In this document: piece by piece, positions 37,543 through 46,795 of the stretch | Layout of the letters: every line of letters begins with the position of its first letter | How positions within the stretch are numbered: position 1 is the stretch's first letter | NCBI RefSeq assembly: GCF_010686705.1 | Contig: NZ_JAAGWY010000004.1 | Coordinates: forward strand, 307,255-371,254 | Direction: 5' to 3' | From: Leifsonia tongyongensis | Lineage (GTDB): Bacteria; Actinomycetota; Actinomycetes; Actinomycetales; Microbacteriaceae | Length of the DNA: 64,000 bases | The notes under the pieces: generated by a model | What the model saw: only the letters and a program-made list of their open reading frames with translations | What the model was told of the DNA's origin: nothing | Database searches by the model: none | Position numbers and translations under genes: made by a program

Positions 37543-38952
37543 TCAGGCGGGGGCGGGGGCGGCCATGAAGCGGCCGGCGGCCACTGCTGCGCGGAGAGCT
37601 TCGAAGTCGGCGAGGGACTGGTCGGCGTAGGCGAAAGCCCAGTCGACGACCGCGTTGACCAGGGTCTGCGACGTTCCGATGTATCCCGCGATGAACGCCG
37701 CGTTCGGGCTCTGCGCGTGCGCCCGGGCGAGCAGCGCGCCGCAGGCGGCGACATAGTCGGTGAACGGCTCCCGCCCGAGAGCGTCGATGTCGAACGACAC
37801 GTTGCGGTCGCGGAACTGCCGCACATAGAAGTCGTAGCCGCTGAAGTTGAGGTATCCGAGGAACGGGTCGGACACCGCCTGCAGGATGCGCTGGTTCGAG
37901 ACGACGCGCCCGCCCTCGTGCGACCGCAGCTCCCGCGGGTTCACACCCGGCAGCGCATGACGGGGGATGCGCCCGAACTGCTGCACGACTGAGGCGGTCG
38001 CCTCCTTCAGCTGCAGCACCAGGGGATCGGCACGAGGACCGGTCAGCACCAGGATGAAACACCGCGTGCCCACGCTGCCGACGCCGACGACGCGGCGGGC
38101 GACATCCGTGATCTCGTACTGCGAGAGCAGCAGCGCCACCTGCGATTGCACCGTCCGCGCGTACTGGCGCATCGCCTCGGCAACCTCCTCCTCACGTCTG
38201 GCGTCGACGTGGGTGAGCGTCGGCGGGTTCTCGACGATGACACGCGTGCCGTCGGGCTGCAGTTCTGTGATCTTCTCCACCACCCGGGCCGACGTGCGGT
38301 TCTGCGCCGCACGCAGGGTGGCGTCGAGCGTCTTCTGCGACTTCTTGCCGAACTGCGATGACCCGGGGCTGACCGTCGCCGTCAGGTAGAAGCGCTCGAG
38401 CGCATCCAGCTGCATCGCGCTTCGGAGGGAGTCGCGGTAGGCGACGGCGGATGCGATGGCGGCGCCCCGTGCATCCGTCGCCGAATACCCTTTGTGGCGC
38501 GCCGCGATCACCACACTGGTCACCATGCGTTTGAGGTCCCACTCCCACGGGCCGTAGGAGGCCTCGTCGAAGTCGTTGAGATCGAAGACCATGGTGCGCT
38601 GGGGCGAGGCGAAGAGTCCGAAGTTGGCGATGTGGGCATCGCCGCAGATGACGATCTCGGCGTTCGTGTCGACCCCGGTGCGCAGGTCGGCGGCCTGGAT
38701 GGCGGCGCTGCCTCGGTAGAACGCGAACGGGTTGGCGAGCATCCGGCTGATGCGCAGCGGCACGAGGTCTTCGAGTCGAACAGCGTTCTGCTGCTCGAGG
38801 ATGCCCAGCGGGTCTCGATCGCTGCTGGGGGTGTACTCGGCATGGGAGGTGCGGGGGATGCTCGAGCGCGTGCTCCGCCCATCGTCGAAGCGTTCCTCGA
38901 ACGAGACGACATGGGCGTGTTCGAAGCGCAACCGGCCCGGAGCTGGTGTCAT
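37543..38952 (-). CDS. DUF2252 family protein
   Basis: The 469-residue protein is a clear DUF2252 member: RDPLGILEQQNAVRLEDLVP, FAFYRGSAAIQAADL, CGDAHIANFGLFASP, FDLNDFDEASYGPWEWDLKR and the DFYVRQFRD segment near the end. The HANFG/FDLNDFDE motifs resemble the catalytic and metal-binding loops of aminoglycoside-phosphotransferase/kinase-like folds, so a phosphotransferase activity is often suspected; no substrate is established. Cytosolic, single gene, no operon partner. Confidence 0.88.
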   Translation of the reverse strand: MTPAPGRLRFEHAHVVSFEERFDDGRSTRSSIPRTSHAEYTPSSDRDPLGILEQQNAVRLEDLVPLRISRMLANPFAFYRGSAAIQAADLRTGVDTNAEIVICGDAHIANFGLFASPQRTMVFDLNDFDEASYGPWEWDLKRMVTSVVIAARHKGYSATDARGAAIASAVAYRDSLRSAMQLDALERFYLTATVSPGSSQFGKKSQKTLDATLRAAQNRTSARVVEKITELQPDGTRVIVENPPTLTHVDARREEEVAEAMRQYARTVQSQVALLLSQYEITDVARRVVGVGSVGTRCFILVLTGPRADPLVLQLKEATASVVQQFGRIPRHALPGVNPRELRSHEGGRVVSNQRILQAVSDPFLGYLNFSGYDFYVRQFRDRNVSFDIDALGREPFTDYVAACGALLARAHAQSPNAAFIAGYIGTSQTLVNAVVDWAFAYADQSLADFEALRAAVAAGRFMAAPAPA

Positions 38953-39037
38953 GGCGTCAACCTATCAACGCAGGGCTTGTCGCGACAGCATGGTTGGCGA
39001 ACGAGTCTTACCTGACGGTTCAGCCCCGAACGGGGGG

Positions 39038-39119
39038 TTGGGGACAGACTGATCTGTCTATTAGGCTCGTGGAAGAGGGCTCCCGACCGCACAGACCCGA
39101 CTGTGCGGGCCCTCTTTTT
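39038..39119 (+). promoter_or_regulatory. Promoter-like element followed by an intrinsic-terminator hairpin (attenuator-like leader)
   Basis: A GACAGA-CTGA-TCTGTC palindrome at 39043-39058 abuts TATTAG (39059-39064). About 10 bases later a hairpin at 39074-39115 combines an outer AGAGGGC/GCCCTCT stem and an inner CCGCACAG/CTGTGCGG stem. It ends in TTTTT. DUF2252 is transcribed away from it, so the hairpin can only terminate rightward transcripts ahead of the glycosyltransferase-like gene. Confidence 0.5.
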
Positions 39120-39138
39120 CAAGGACTCCCACCCGAAC

Positions 39139-40143
39139 ATGCGTCGTGCCCTTCAGTGGTTCAGCAAACACCTGCCCGTAACTCGCGCTCAGCCGGACCG
39201 GCACCTCGCCTCCGGGCAGACGTCGATGACCGTGCTCGTGCCGTCGTCCGGGGCGGATCCGCTTGCCGTGCGCGCCACGATGCTCTCGGCCGCGCTTCAG
39301 GAGCGTCCATCGGTGCGGGTCGTGCTGCTGCTCGACGACGACCCCTACCCGGCGGATTCGGACGACGCCGCACGGCTCGCGGAGACGCGCGCCATCGCCG
39401 GTGACATCATGCGGCTGCTCGCCGAGCCCTGGCGCCGAGCGAGCGATGCGCTGCTGCGCTTCGAACTGGAGCACTCCGGGGATGCGAACGCCGACGCATC
39501 CGAAGCCCGTGCGCTCGCCGGCGAATACGCCTGGGCGGCCGGCTGGCTGCGCGACCTGGCCGAGGGTGAGGAGAGCGACGATGCTGTCGGTCGGTTGCTG
39601 GCCGACCAGGTGCTGCGGACGCTCGCCGATGAACTCGCCGTCATCGGGGAGGCGGCTGCTACTGCCGCTGTTGCCCTGTCCGCCGACCGCGTGAACGAGC
39701 TCTACAGCCGACTCGCCTGGATCTTCGGCGCCGAGCTGACCGTGTTCGAGCGCAGGAAATACTCCTCGACGTCGCACGCGCCAACCACGTCGTCGAACGT
39801 CGATGCCTACCGTGCGCTGATGGGAGGCGCCCACCGCATCGAGGAGACACCGGACGGCACCGCGCTGAAGCCGGCCGCCGAGCGCCGTCCCGGGGATATC
39901 CGCGTGCCCGGAAGCGATGCCGTGCTGACGCTCGACGCCGGCTCGCTCCTGCTGCGGGACTCCAGCCGGCTGCTCGCGTACTCATTGCAGGGACCGGATG
40001 CCGCACGCGACGTCGGCGCTCGGGAGACGGCAGAAGCGGCGACGGATGCCGACGTGCTCGCCTGGCGCGGGATGCTCTACCACTGTGACGCCGGCGACAC
40101 CCTACGGGACTTCGCCGGGTCGGGCGACCCGACCGGGAAGTGA
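39139..40143 (+). CDS. Truncated family-2 glycosyltransferase-like protein
   Basis: 334 residues resemble the N-terminal third of large cellulose-synthase-like glycosyltransferases. Matching segments are MTVLVPSSGADPLAVRATML, VVLLLDDDPYP, WIFGAELTVFERRKYSSTSH, YRALMGGAHR and finally AVLTLDAGSLLLRDSSRLL. In intact enzymes the last motif is TLDADS, the DxD metal site; here the second Asp is Gly. The protein ends about 60 residues later with unrelated sequence, without the acceptor domain or membrane helices. It is either a pseudogene or a recruited fragment. ATG 39139 was chosen because an upstream GTG lies inside the terminator hairpin. Confidence 0.6.
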   Translation: MRRALQWFSKHLPVTRAQPDRHLASGQTSMTVLVPSSGADPLAVRATMLSAALQERPSVRVVLLLDDDPYPADSDDAARLAETRAIAGDIMRLLAEPWRRASDALLRFELEHSGDANADASEARALAGEYAWAAGWLRDLAEGEESDDAVGRLLADQVLRTLADELAVIGEAAATAAVALSADRVNELYSRLAWIFGAELTVFERRKYSSTSHAPTTSSNVDAYRALMGGAHRIEETPDGTALKPAAERRPGDIRVPGSDAVLTLDAGSLLLRDSSRLLAYSLQGPDAARDVGARETAEAATDADVLAWRGMLYHCDAGDTLRDFAGSGDPTGK

Positions 40144-40237
40144 GCCGGCGACACACCGCGGGCGGCCGCTCGCGGGTGGCGGCCCCGTGCGCCTGCCGCA
40201 CGACTATGGTTGTGCTGCACAGAGGAAGGAACACCGG

Positions 40238-41254
40238 ATGAGCCGGGTCACGATCGGCGGGCTCGCCGATCAGCTGGGACTGTCGAAGGCGTCCGTCTCC
40301 TATGCCCTCAACGGCCAGTCCGGGGTGAGCGAGGAGACGCGCCGCAGGGTTCTCGACCTGGCCACGTCGCTGGGGTGGCATCCGAGTTCGAGCGCGCGCG
40401 CCCTGTCGCGGTCGCGCACCGACTCCATCGGGATCGTGCTGCGTCGTGACCCGGGCCTGCTCGGCTCGGAGCCGTACTACATGAGCCTGCTCGCCGGCGT
40501 CGAAAGCGTGCTCGCCGAGACCGGCAAGGCGCTGCTGCTGCGCATGGTCGGTGTGAGTTCGCGCGAAGAGATCAGCACCTACCGGCAGTGGAGCGCCGAG
40601 GGCCGGGTCGACGGCGTCATGCTGTTCGACCTGGTCGTGGGCGACGAGCGGCCACCCCTGCTCGACGAGCTCGGGATGGCGTATGTGGTGCACGGGTCGA
40701 CGCCCGACGTGGCGCCGGGCCGGGTGCTGACCAACGATGTCGGCAACGATGTCCGGCTGATCGTCGATCACCTCGCGGAGCTCGGGCACACGAGCATCCT
40801 GCACGTCGCCGGTCCCGCCGAGTTGGCGCACGAGGTCGACCGCACCCGGCTGCTCAGCGACCGCGGCGCTTCGGCAGGCATCCAGGTGACCTCGTGCAAT
40901 GCCGAGTACAGCATGGAGGAGGGTGAGCGCGTCGTCGTCGCAGCGCTCGCCGCAGACTCCGGGATCACCGCAGTCGTCGCATCGAGCGATCTTCTCGCGC
41001 TGGGCGCGGCGGCCGCCGTGCGGCGGCTCGGGCGGTCGGATGCGGCCATCATCAGCTGGGACGACTCCCTGCTGTGCCGGATCGTCGCGCCCGCCATCAC
41101 CGCCCTCGACCGGTTTCCGGAAGAACAGGGTCGGCGCAGCACGCGGATGCTCCTCGACGTACTGCTCGGAGTGGAGCCCACCGAGACGGCGGCACAGCCG
41201 AGTGAGTTGGTCGTGCGGGCGACGAGCGTGGCTGCGCATCCCGTGGATGCTTAG
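40238..41254 (+). CDS. LacI-family transcriptional regulator
   Basis: The 338-residue protein has the LacI HTH and hinge helix (IGGLADQLGLSKASVSYALN ... SSARALSRSRT) and a periplasmic-binding-protein-like effector domain (SIGIVLRRDPGLLG onwards; ITAVVASSDLLALGAAAAVR; ISWDDSLLCRI). GGAAGGA precedes the ATG. It lies directly upstream of a sugar ABC importer whose promoter contains a perfect 18-bp palindrome (41286-41303), so local repression relieved by a glycoside or its breakdown product is the likely mode. Confidence 0.92.
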   Translation: MSRVTIGGLADQLGLSKASVSYALNGQSGVSEETRRRVLDLATSLGWHPSSSARALSRSRTDSIGIVLRRDPGLLGSEPYYMSLLAGVESVLAETGKALLLRMVGVSSREEISTYRQWSAEGRVDGVMLFDLVVGDERPPLLDELGMAYVVHGSTPDVAPGRVLTNDVGNDVRLIVDHLAELGHTSILHVAGPAELAHEVDRTRLLSDRGASAGIQVTSCNAEYSMEEGERVVVAALAADSGITAVVASSDLLALGAAAAVRRLGRSDAAIISWDDSLLCRIVAPAITALDRFPEEQGRRSTRMLLDVLLGVEPTETAAQPSELVVRATSVAAHPVDA

Positions 41255-41280
41255 CCGATCGACCGGCACAAATACAAGCC

Positions 41281-41308
41281 TTGACAACTGAACCGGTTCA
41301 GTTAGTCT
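41281..41308 (+). promoter_or_regulatory. Importer promoter with embedded LacI operator
   Basis: TTGACA (41281-41286) and TAGTCT (41303-41308) are separated by 16 bases. The spacer and box edges are filled by the perfect palindrome AACTGAACCGGTTCAGTT (41286-41303) with the central CG typical of LacI-family sites. Binding would block RNA polymerase. The leader of about 100 bases to the ATG ends in an AAGGAAG ribosome site. Confidence 0.8.
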
Positions 41309-41415
41309 CGACGGAGGCCCGGTGGACACCTGTGTCTAGTCGGCGTACGTTACGCGTCGTCTGATCAGGGCGTCCACGACGCACCGGCCTCACACCGAGA
41401 GACAAGGAAGTCACT

Positions 41416-42711
41416 ATGAGAAAACGCGCCATCCTCGCAGGCGCCGTCGTAGCCGCAATCGCACTCGTCACCGCTGGATGCAGCGGCAACTCGGGCAGCT
41501 CAGGGAGCGGAACGACACTCACATACTGGGCCAGCAACCAGGGCACCAGCCTCGACAACGACAAGCAGGTGCTCACTCCGGTACTGGACGAATTCACCAA
41601 GCAGACCGGTATCAAGGTGAAGCTCGAGGTCATCGGGTGGAACGACCTGCAGACGCGCATCCAGACCGCCGTCACCAGCGGCCAGGGGCCCGACGTGCTG
41701 AACATCGGCAACACCTGGGCCGCGTCGCTCCAGGCGACCGGCGCGTTCATGCCGTTCGACGACTCCGCGATGAAAGCGATCGGCGGTTCGGACAAGTTCG
41801 TCAAGACGGCACTCGACACCGGCGGCGCACCCGGCAAGACCGTGACCAGCGTGCCCCTCTACGGACTCGCGTACGGCCTGTACTACAACAAGAAGATGTT
41901 CAGCGACGCCGGCCTGACGCCGCCCGCCACGTGGGAGGACATGGTCGCCGACGCGAAGAAGCTGACCGCCGGCGGAAAGTACGGCTTCGCCCTCGCAGCG
42001 GGCAGCTACACCGAGAACGCACACTTCGCGTTCATCAACTCCGCGCAGAACGGAGCCGAGCTGTTCGACAGCAAGGGCAACCCGACATTCACCTCCGATG
42101 GGGTGGTCACCGGCATCAAGCGCTACCTCGACCTGATGCAGACCGACAAGGTCGTCAACACGGCCAACGCCCAGTACGACAACGGTGTGAAGGCGGTCAA
42201 CGACTTCGCCACCGGCAAGGTCGCGATGATCCTCAACCAGAACAACGCGGACTCGTCGATCGTCGCCAACGGGATGAAGAGCGACCAGTACGGCGTGGTC
42301 CCGTTCCCGTCGCCGACCGGCGGACAGCCCGTCGCGAGCCACGTCGCCGGCATCAACCTGTCGATCATGAAGAACACGAAGAACAAGGATGCGGCGCTCA
42401 AGTTCGTCAAGTACATGACGAGCGAAGCCACCCAGACAACGCTGGGCAAGCCGTACTCGTCGCTTCCCGTGCTCAACGGCGCCAAAGCCGTCTTCACCGA
42501 CAACGCTGAAGAGGCCGCGACGTTCCAGAAGATCTACAACACCATGTCGAAGCCGCTGCCGCTCGTACCGGCCGAGGACCAGTTCGAGAACACGGTCGGC
42601 AAGGCGATGAACGATATGTTCGCGAAGATCGCGACCGGTGGCACCGTCTCGGATTCCGACGTCAAGGCTGCGCTGAAGAACGCGCAGGACCAGGTCAAGG
42701 CGGGCATGTAG
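41416..42711 (+). CDS. Sugar ABC transporter substrate-binding lipoprotein
   Basis: The 431-residue protein has a lipoprotein signal peptide with lipobox LVTAGC (Cys21) and a Ser/Gly linker, then an SBP_bac_1 (family 1, maltose-type) fold: LTYWASNQGTSLDNDKQVLT, GPDVLNIGNTWAASL, and VPLYGLAYGLYYNKKMF. It delivers an oligosaccharide to the two permeases downstream. The ATPase (usually a shared MsmK-type protein) is not encoded here. First gene after the LacI operator. Confidence 0.93.
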   Translation: MRKRAILAGAVVAAIALVTAGCSGNSGSSGSGTTLTYWASNQGTSLDNDKQVLTPVLDEFTKQTGIKVKLEVIGWNDLQTRIQTAVTSGQGPDVLNIGNTWAASLQATGAFMPFDDSAMKAIGGSDKFVKTALDTGGAPGKTVTSVPLYGLAYGLYYNKKMFSDAGLTPPATWEDMVADAKKLTAGGKYGFALAAGSYTENAHFAFINSAQNGAELFDSKGNPTFTSDGVVTGIKRYLDLMQTDKVVNTANAQYDNGVKAVNDFATGKVAMILNQNNADSSIVANGMKSDQYGVVPFPSPTGGQPVASHVAGINLSIMKNTKNKDAALKFVKYMTSEATQTTLGKPYSSLPVLNGAKAVFTDNAEEAATFQKIYNTMSKPLPLVPAEDQFENTVGKAMNDMFAKIATGGTVSDSDVKAALKNAQDQVKAGM

Positions 42712-42723
42712 CAGCACGACCCC

Positions 42724-42760
42724 GGCGGTCCGTCGCCGCCTATCGCTGCGACGGACCGCC
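42724..42760 (+). promoter_or_regulatory. Stem-loop between binding-protein and permease genes
   Basis: Two perfect 13-base arms (GGCGGTCCGTCGC and its complement) enclose an 11-base loop, with no T-run. Such hairpins typically stabilise the binding-protein mRNA 3' end so that it is made in excess over the permeases. Confidence 0.6.
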
Positions 42761-42794
42761 GATCACTTCCGACCACGAGTGAAACAGGTTTTAC

Positions 42795-43787
42795 ATGTCG
42801 ACGACGACATCAGCGGAGCTACCCCGCAGCGCCAGCGCGGCAGGCGCGAAGACGAAGGCGGCGGTCAAGCGCCCCAGGCGCCCACGGCCGAAAGGCTGGT
42901 GGCTGCCGTTCGCGCTGCTCGCGCCCGCCATCATCTTCGAGATCTTCATCCACGTCATCCCGATGCTCACCGGGCTCTGGATCAGCCTCCTCAAACTGAC
43001 GAAGTTCTTCATCGCCAACTGGAGCGCTGCGCCCTTCGTCGGGCTCGAGAACTACCGGGTCGCGCTCGACTTCAACGGCGCGGTCGGTCAGGGGCTGCTG
43101 CAGTCGTTCCTCGTCACCTGCGGTTTCACGATCCTGGTCGTCGGCATCTCGTGGAGCCTCGGGATGGCCGCTGCCGTCGCCCTGCAGCGCAAGTTCTGGG
43201 GTCGCGGCTTCTTCCGCACGCTCTTCCTCGTGCCGTACGCGATCCCGATGTACGCCGGGATCATCGCCTGGAAGTTCATGTTCCAGAAAGACACCGGCAC
43301 GATCAACCACCTGCTCTTCGACAACCTCGCGATTCCGGGCGGCAGGCCGTTCTGGCTCCTTGGCGGAAACGCGTTCATCTCCATCGTGGTCGTCGCGATC
43401 TGGCGCCTGTGGCCCTTCGCGTTCCTGATGCTGATGGCCGGCCTGCAGAGCGTGCCCGAAGAGATGTACGAAGCATCCGCTGTCGACGGCGCCAAGCCGT
43501 TCCGCCAGTGGCGCGCGATCACGCTCCCCATGCTGCGGCCGGTGAACACGGTGCTGCTCTTAGTGATGTTCTTATGGACGTTCAACGACTTCAACACACC
43601 GTACGTGCTCTTCGGCACCGCCCAACCCGCGGCCGGCGACCTGATCTCGTTCCACATCTACAACGCGTCGTTCCTCACCTGGAACTTCGGCTCGGGAGCC
43701 GCGATGTCGGTGCTCCTGCTCATCTTCCTTCTCATCGTCACGGGCATCTACCTGCTCGTCATCAACAGGAGGTCGCAGCGTGCGTGA
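42795..43787 (+). CDS. Sugar ABC transporter permease (MalF-type)
   Basis: The 330-residue protein has a Lys/Arg-rich cytoplasmic tail (KTKAAVKRPRRPRPKGWW) and six or so membrane helices. The binding-protein-dependent permease EAA loop is EEMYEASAVDGAKPFRQWRAITLPML, written here only as the sites E-A---DGA---F--I-LP. It pairs with the following permease in the membrane. The ATG has a weak AGGT site; the gene follows the stem-loop at 42724. It overlaps the next permease by 8 bp. Confidence 0.92.
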   Translation: MSTTTSAELPRSASAAGAKTKAAVKRPRRPRPKGWWLPFALLAPAIIFEIFIHVIPMLTGLWISLLKLTKFFIANWSAAPFVGLENYRVALDFNGAVGQGLLQSFLVTCGFTILVVGISWSLGMAAAVALQRKFWGRGFFRTLFLVPYAIPMYAGIIAWKFMFQKDTGTINHLLFDNLAIPGGRPFWLLGGNAFISIVVVAIWRLWPFAFLMLMAGLQSVPEEMYEASAVDGAKPFRQWRAITLPMLRPVNTVLLLVMFLWTFNDFNTPYVLFGTAQPAAGDLISFHIYNASFLTWNFGSGAAMSVLLLIFLLIVTGIYLLVINRRSQRA

Positions 43788-44619
43788 GACAGCCCCCTCG
43801 AGAGTGTTCCGCTGGGTCGTACTCGTCGTCCTGACCATCTTCACGGTCGTCCCGCTCTACGTCATGGTCACGACCTCGCTGAAGACGCTGCCCGAAGTGC
43901 AGGCGGCCTTCACCTGGTGGCCGACGCACATCACCTTCCAGCCGTTCATCGACATGTGGAGCACGGTGCCGCTGGCCAGCTACTTCGTGAACAGCCTCAT
44001 CGTGGCCGGGTCGGCGACCATCCTCAGCGTGATCATCGCGATCTTCGCCGCCTACGCCGTCTCGCGGTACCGGTTCAAGGGACGCACCGTGTTCACCACG
44101 ACCGTGCTGTCGACGCAGATGTTCCCCGGCGTGCTGTTCCTGCTGCCGCTGTTCCTCATCTTCGTCAACATCAACCAGGCGGTGGGCATCCAACTCGTGG
44201 GGACGCGGTTCGGCCTGGTGATCACGTACCTGACGTTCGCCCTGCCGTTCGCGATCTGGATGCTGGCCGGCTACTTCGACGGCATCCCCCGCGAACTCGA
44301 CGAAGCGGCCAAGGTCGACGGAAGCGGTCCGATGGGCGCGCTGTGGCACGTCGTGCTGCCGGCCGCACGCCCCGGCATCATCGCCGTCGCCATCTACGCC
44401 TTCATGACCAGCTGGGGTGAAGTGCTGTTCGCGTCCGTGATGACCACGGATGAGAACCGCACGCTCGCCGTCGGCCTGCAACTGTATTCGACCCAGACGA
44501 ACGTGTACTGGAACCAGATCATGGCGGCGTCGCTCGTGGTGAGCATCCCGATCGTCGTCGCGTTCCTGCTGCTGCAGCGGAGCTTCGTCGCCGGGCTCAC
44601 CGCGGGGGCCGTCAAGTAG
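43780..44619 (+). CDS. Sugar ABC transporter permease (MalG-type)
   Basis: The 279-residue protein has six membrane segments and the EAA motif LDEAAKVDGSGPMGALWHVV around residue 170-190, the coupling helix to the ATPase. The GTG start overlaps the first permease. MalG-type CUT1 permeases end near here with a C-terminal helix (FVAGLTAGAVK), so the protein is complete. It is followed by the glycoside hydrolase after 19 bp. Confidence 0.92.
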   Translation: MRETAPSRVFRWVVLVVLTIFTVVPLYVMVTTSLKTLPEVQAAFTWWPTHITFQPFIDMWSTVPLASYFVNSLIVAGSATILSVIIAIFAAYAVSRYRFKGRTVFTTTVLSTQMFPGVLFLLPLFLIFVNINQAVGIQLVGTRFGLVITYLTFALPFAIWMLAGYFDGIPRELDEAAKVDGSGPMGALWHVVLPAARPGIIAVAIYAFMTSWGEVLFASVMTTDENRTLAVGLQLYSTQTNVYWNQIMAASLVVSIPIVVAFLLLQRSFVAGLTAGAVK

Positions 44620-44638
44620 TTCATTGAAGAAAGAGACC

Positions 44639-46573
44639 ATGGACCGTCCTTCACCCGTGCTCACCGTCAGCGACAACCCCGCGATCTGGCTCGGCGCCAA
44701 CTTCTGGTCGCGCACCGGGGGGCCGCTCATGTGGACCACCTACGACCCTGCCGTGGTGCGTGAGGAGTTGCGCGTGCTCGCCGACCACGGTCTCAACCTG
44801 ACGCGGTCGTTCTTCTACTGGCCCGACTTCCACCCGACGCCGGACAGGTTGGACGAGCAGTGCATCGCCAACTTCCAGGACTTTCTGGATGCGCACCTCG
44901 AGGTCGGCCTGACCACCGTGCCGACGTTCCTCGTCGGGCACATGTCGGGGGAGAACTGGGACCCTGCGTGGCGGAACGGTCGCGACCTGTACTCGGACAT
45001 CTGGTTCGTCGGTCGGCAATCCTGGTACGTGCGCGAGCTCACCGCGCGGTTCGCGGAGCATCCCGCGATCGCCGGCTGGCTCATCACCAACGAGATGCCG
45101 ATCTACGGCGGAGAGGCGCCGCGGCCGATCGTCGCCGCGTGGGCGGAGATCCTCGTCAACGCGGTGCGTGCCGGGGGCGGCACCCAGCCCGTGTCGGTCG
45201 GCGACGGCGCCTGGGGCATCGAGACGACCGGGCACGACAACGGATTCTCGGCCGTCGACCTCGCACCGATCACCGACTTCATCGGCCCGCACGTCTACCA
45301 GATGGAGACCGACCAGCTGCGCCAGCACCTCAAGGCTGCGTTCATCGCCGAGCTGTGCGCGATCTCGTCGCAGCCGGTCATCATGGAGGAGTTCGGCCTG
45401 ACCAGCGACTTCGTCTCGCCGGCCGGTGCCGCCTCGTACTATCGGCAGCTGCTGTACAACACGCTGCTCGCCGGCGCCACCGGATGGATCGCGTGGAACA
45501 ACACCGACTACGACACGGTCATCGGGCAGCGGCCGTACTCGCACCATCCGTTCGAAATGCATTTCGGCATCACGGATTCTGCGGGCAAGCCCAAACCGCC
45601 GCTGCTCGAGTTGGCCGCGTTCGCCGAGACATTGGCGGCTGTCGACCTGGCGAATTCGCGTCGCGCGCCGGTGGATGCGGCAATCGTCGTGGGCTCGTAT
45701 CTGGCCGCCGACTACCCGTTCACCAACGAATCCGAGCGGCAACTCATCGTCGCCGCGACCGAGCAGGCGTATGTGGCTGCGCACGAGGCGCACATCCCGG
45801 TCGCGGTCGTGCGGGAGGCTTCGGACGGCGGTATTCCGTCGGGGTATGGGCTGTATCTGCTGCCGTCCGTCAAGCAGCTGACCGGGCCGTCCTGGGTGCA
45901 GTTGCAGTCGCTCGCTGCCGGTGGGGCAACCGTGTACGCGTCCTATTGCGCCGGCGAGAGTGGTGCTCAGCGCGGGCCGTGGTGGGTCTACACCGAAGAG
46001 CTCTTCGGTGTTTCCCGCGAGTTGTCGTACGGTCTTGTCGAGCCGCTCAGCGCTGGGTCGGACGTCGTTGTGACGTTTGTCGCGCCGTTCGGATCGCTGG
46101 CCGCTGGTTCCGAGCTCCGTTTCCGGGTGGCCGGCAACGAGCACTCCCGGACCTTCCTTCCGGTGACCGTGACGGACGGTGAGGTGGTGGCCGTCGACTC
46201 CGAGGGTCGCCCCGTCATCGTGGTCAAGCGGCACGGTGCCGGGCGGGCGGTGCTGAGCACGTATCCGTTCGAGTACTTCGCCTCGGCTTTGGGCCGCATC
46301 AACCCCGAGGAGACGTGGCGGCTGTACGACGCGCTGGCTGAAGTTGCCGGGGTCGAGCGCGACGTGCTGGTGGATGATCCGCTGGTGTTCGTGGATTCCC
46401 TGGTGCACGCCGATGGGCGCCGTTTCGTTTTCTTCGTGTCGCAGCATCCGGAGGCAGTGACATTCGAGCCTCGGGTGCCTGGCCGACTGCTTGCCCTGAA
46501 TGGCACTCCGACGGATGCGTCGCTGACGCTCGACCCCTACGGCGTGGCCGTCCGGCTGCTGTCGTTCGACTGA
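44639..46573 (+). CDS. Glycoside hydrolase of clan GH-A (GH5-like, cytoplasmic)
   Basis: The 644-residue protein has an N-terminal TIM barrel with the acid/base Glu152 in WLITNEMP and the nucleophile Glu251 in PVIMEEFG. These two Glu positions and the retaining mechanism define clan A. A beta-galactosidase-trimerisation-like region (residues about 345-520) and a small C-terminal beta domain (RPVIVVKRHGAGRAVLSTYP onward) follow. There is no signal peptide, so it cuts an imported glycoside, probably a beta-mannoside or related sugar; the exact substrate is inferred only. Fourth gene of the LacI-controlled operon. Confidence 0.8.
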   Translation: MDRPSPVLTVSDNPAIWLGANFWSRTGGPLMWTTYDPAVVREELRVLADHGLNLTRSFFYWPDFHPTPDRLDEQCIANFQDFLDAHLEVGLTTVPTFLVGHMSGENWDPAWRNGRDLYSDIWFVGRQSWYVRELTARFAEHPAIAGWLITNEMPIYGGEAPRPIVAAWAEILVNAVRAGGGTQPVSVGDGAWGIETTGHDNGFSAVDLAPITDFIGPHVYQMETDQLRQHLKAAFIAELCAISSQPVIMEEFGLTSDFVSPAGAASYYRQLLYNTLLAGATGWIAWNNTDYDTVIGQRPYSHHPFEMHFGITDSAGKPKPPLLELAAFAETLAAVDLANSRRAPVDAAIVVGSYLAADYPFTNESERQLIVAATEQAYVAAHEAHIPVAVVREASDGGIPSGYGLYLLPSVKQLTGPSWVQLQSLAAGGATVYASYCAGESGAQRGPWWVYTEELFGVSRELSYGLVEPLSAGSDVVVTFVAPFGSLAAGSELRFRVAGNEHSRTFLPVTVTDGEVVAVDSEGRPVIVVKRHGAGRAVLSTYPFEYFASALGRINPEETWRLYDALAEVAGVERDVLVDDPLVFVDSLVHADGRRFVFFVSQHPEAVTFEPRVPGRLLALNGTPTDASLTLDPYGVAVRLLSFD

Positions 46574-46629
46574 CGGCTGGGGTGTCGTTCGACCCGCGCG
46601 CGACACGGTACTATGGACAGGTTGTCTTC

Positions 46630-46656
46630 GATGCCCGGCTGCAAACGTCGGGCATC
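46630..46656 (+). promoter_or_regulatory. Leader hairpin and -10 of the tRNA-Pro gene
   Basis: TACTAT (about 46611-46616) lies upstream as a -10 candidate. The hairpin GATGCCCG / CGGGCATC sits directly before the tRNA and may aid 5' processing. Confidence 0.4.
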
Positions 46657-46665
46657 GGATGACTC

Positions 46666-46742
<77 letters not shown>

Positions 46743-46743
46743 A

Positions 46744-46793
46744 AAAAGCCCCGGAATCACGCGGAAGTAGCGTGGTCCGGGGCTTTTCTTTTT
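46744..46793. terminator. Element-borne bidirectional terminator replacing the tRNA terminator
   Basis: A 12-bp stem (AAAAGCCCCGGA / TCCGGGGCTTTT) has an inner CACGC/GCGTG stem. T-runs on both strands end the tRNA transcript to the right and the integrase transcript to the left. Confidence 0.88.
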
Positions 46794-46795
46794 GG

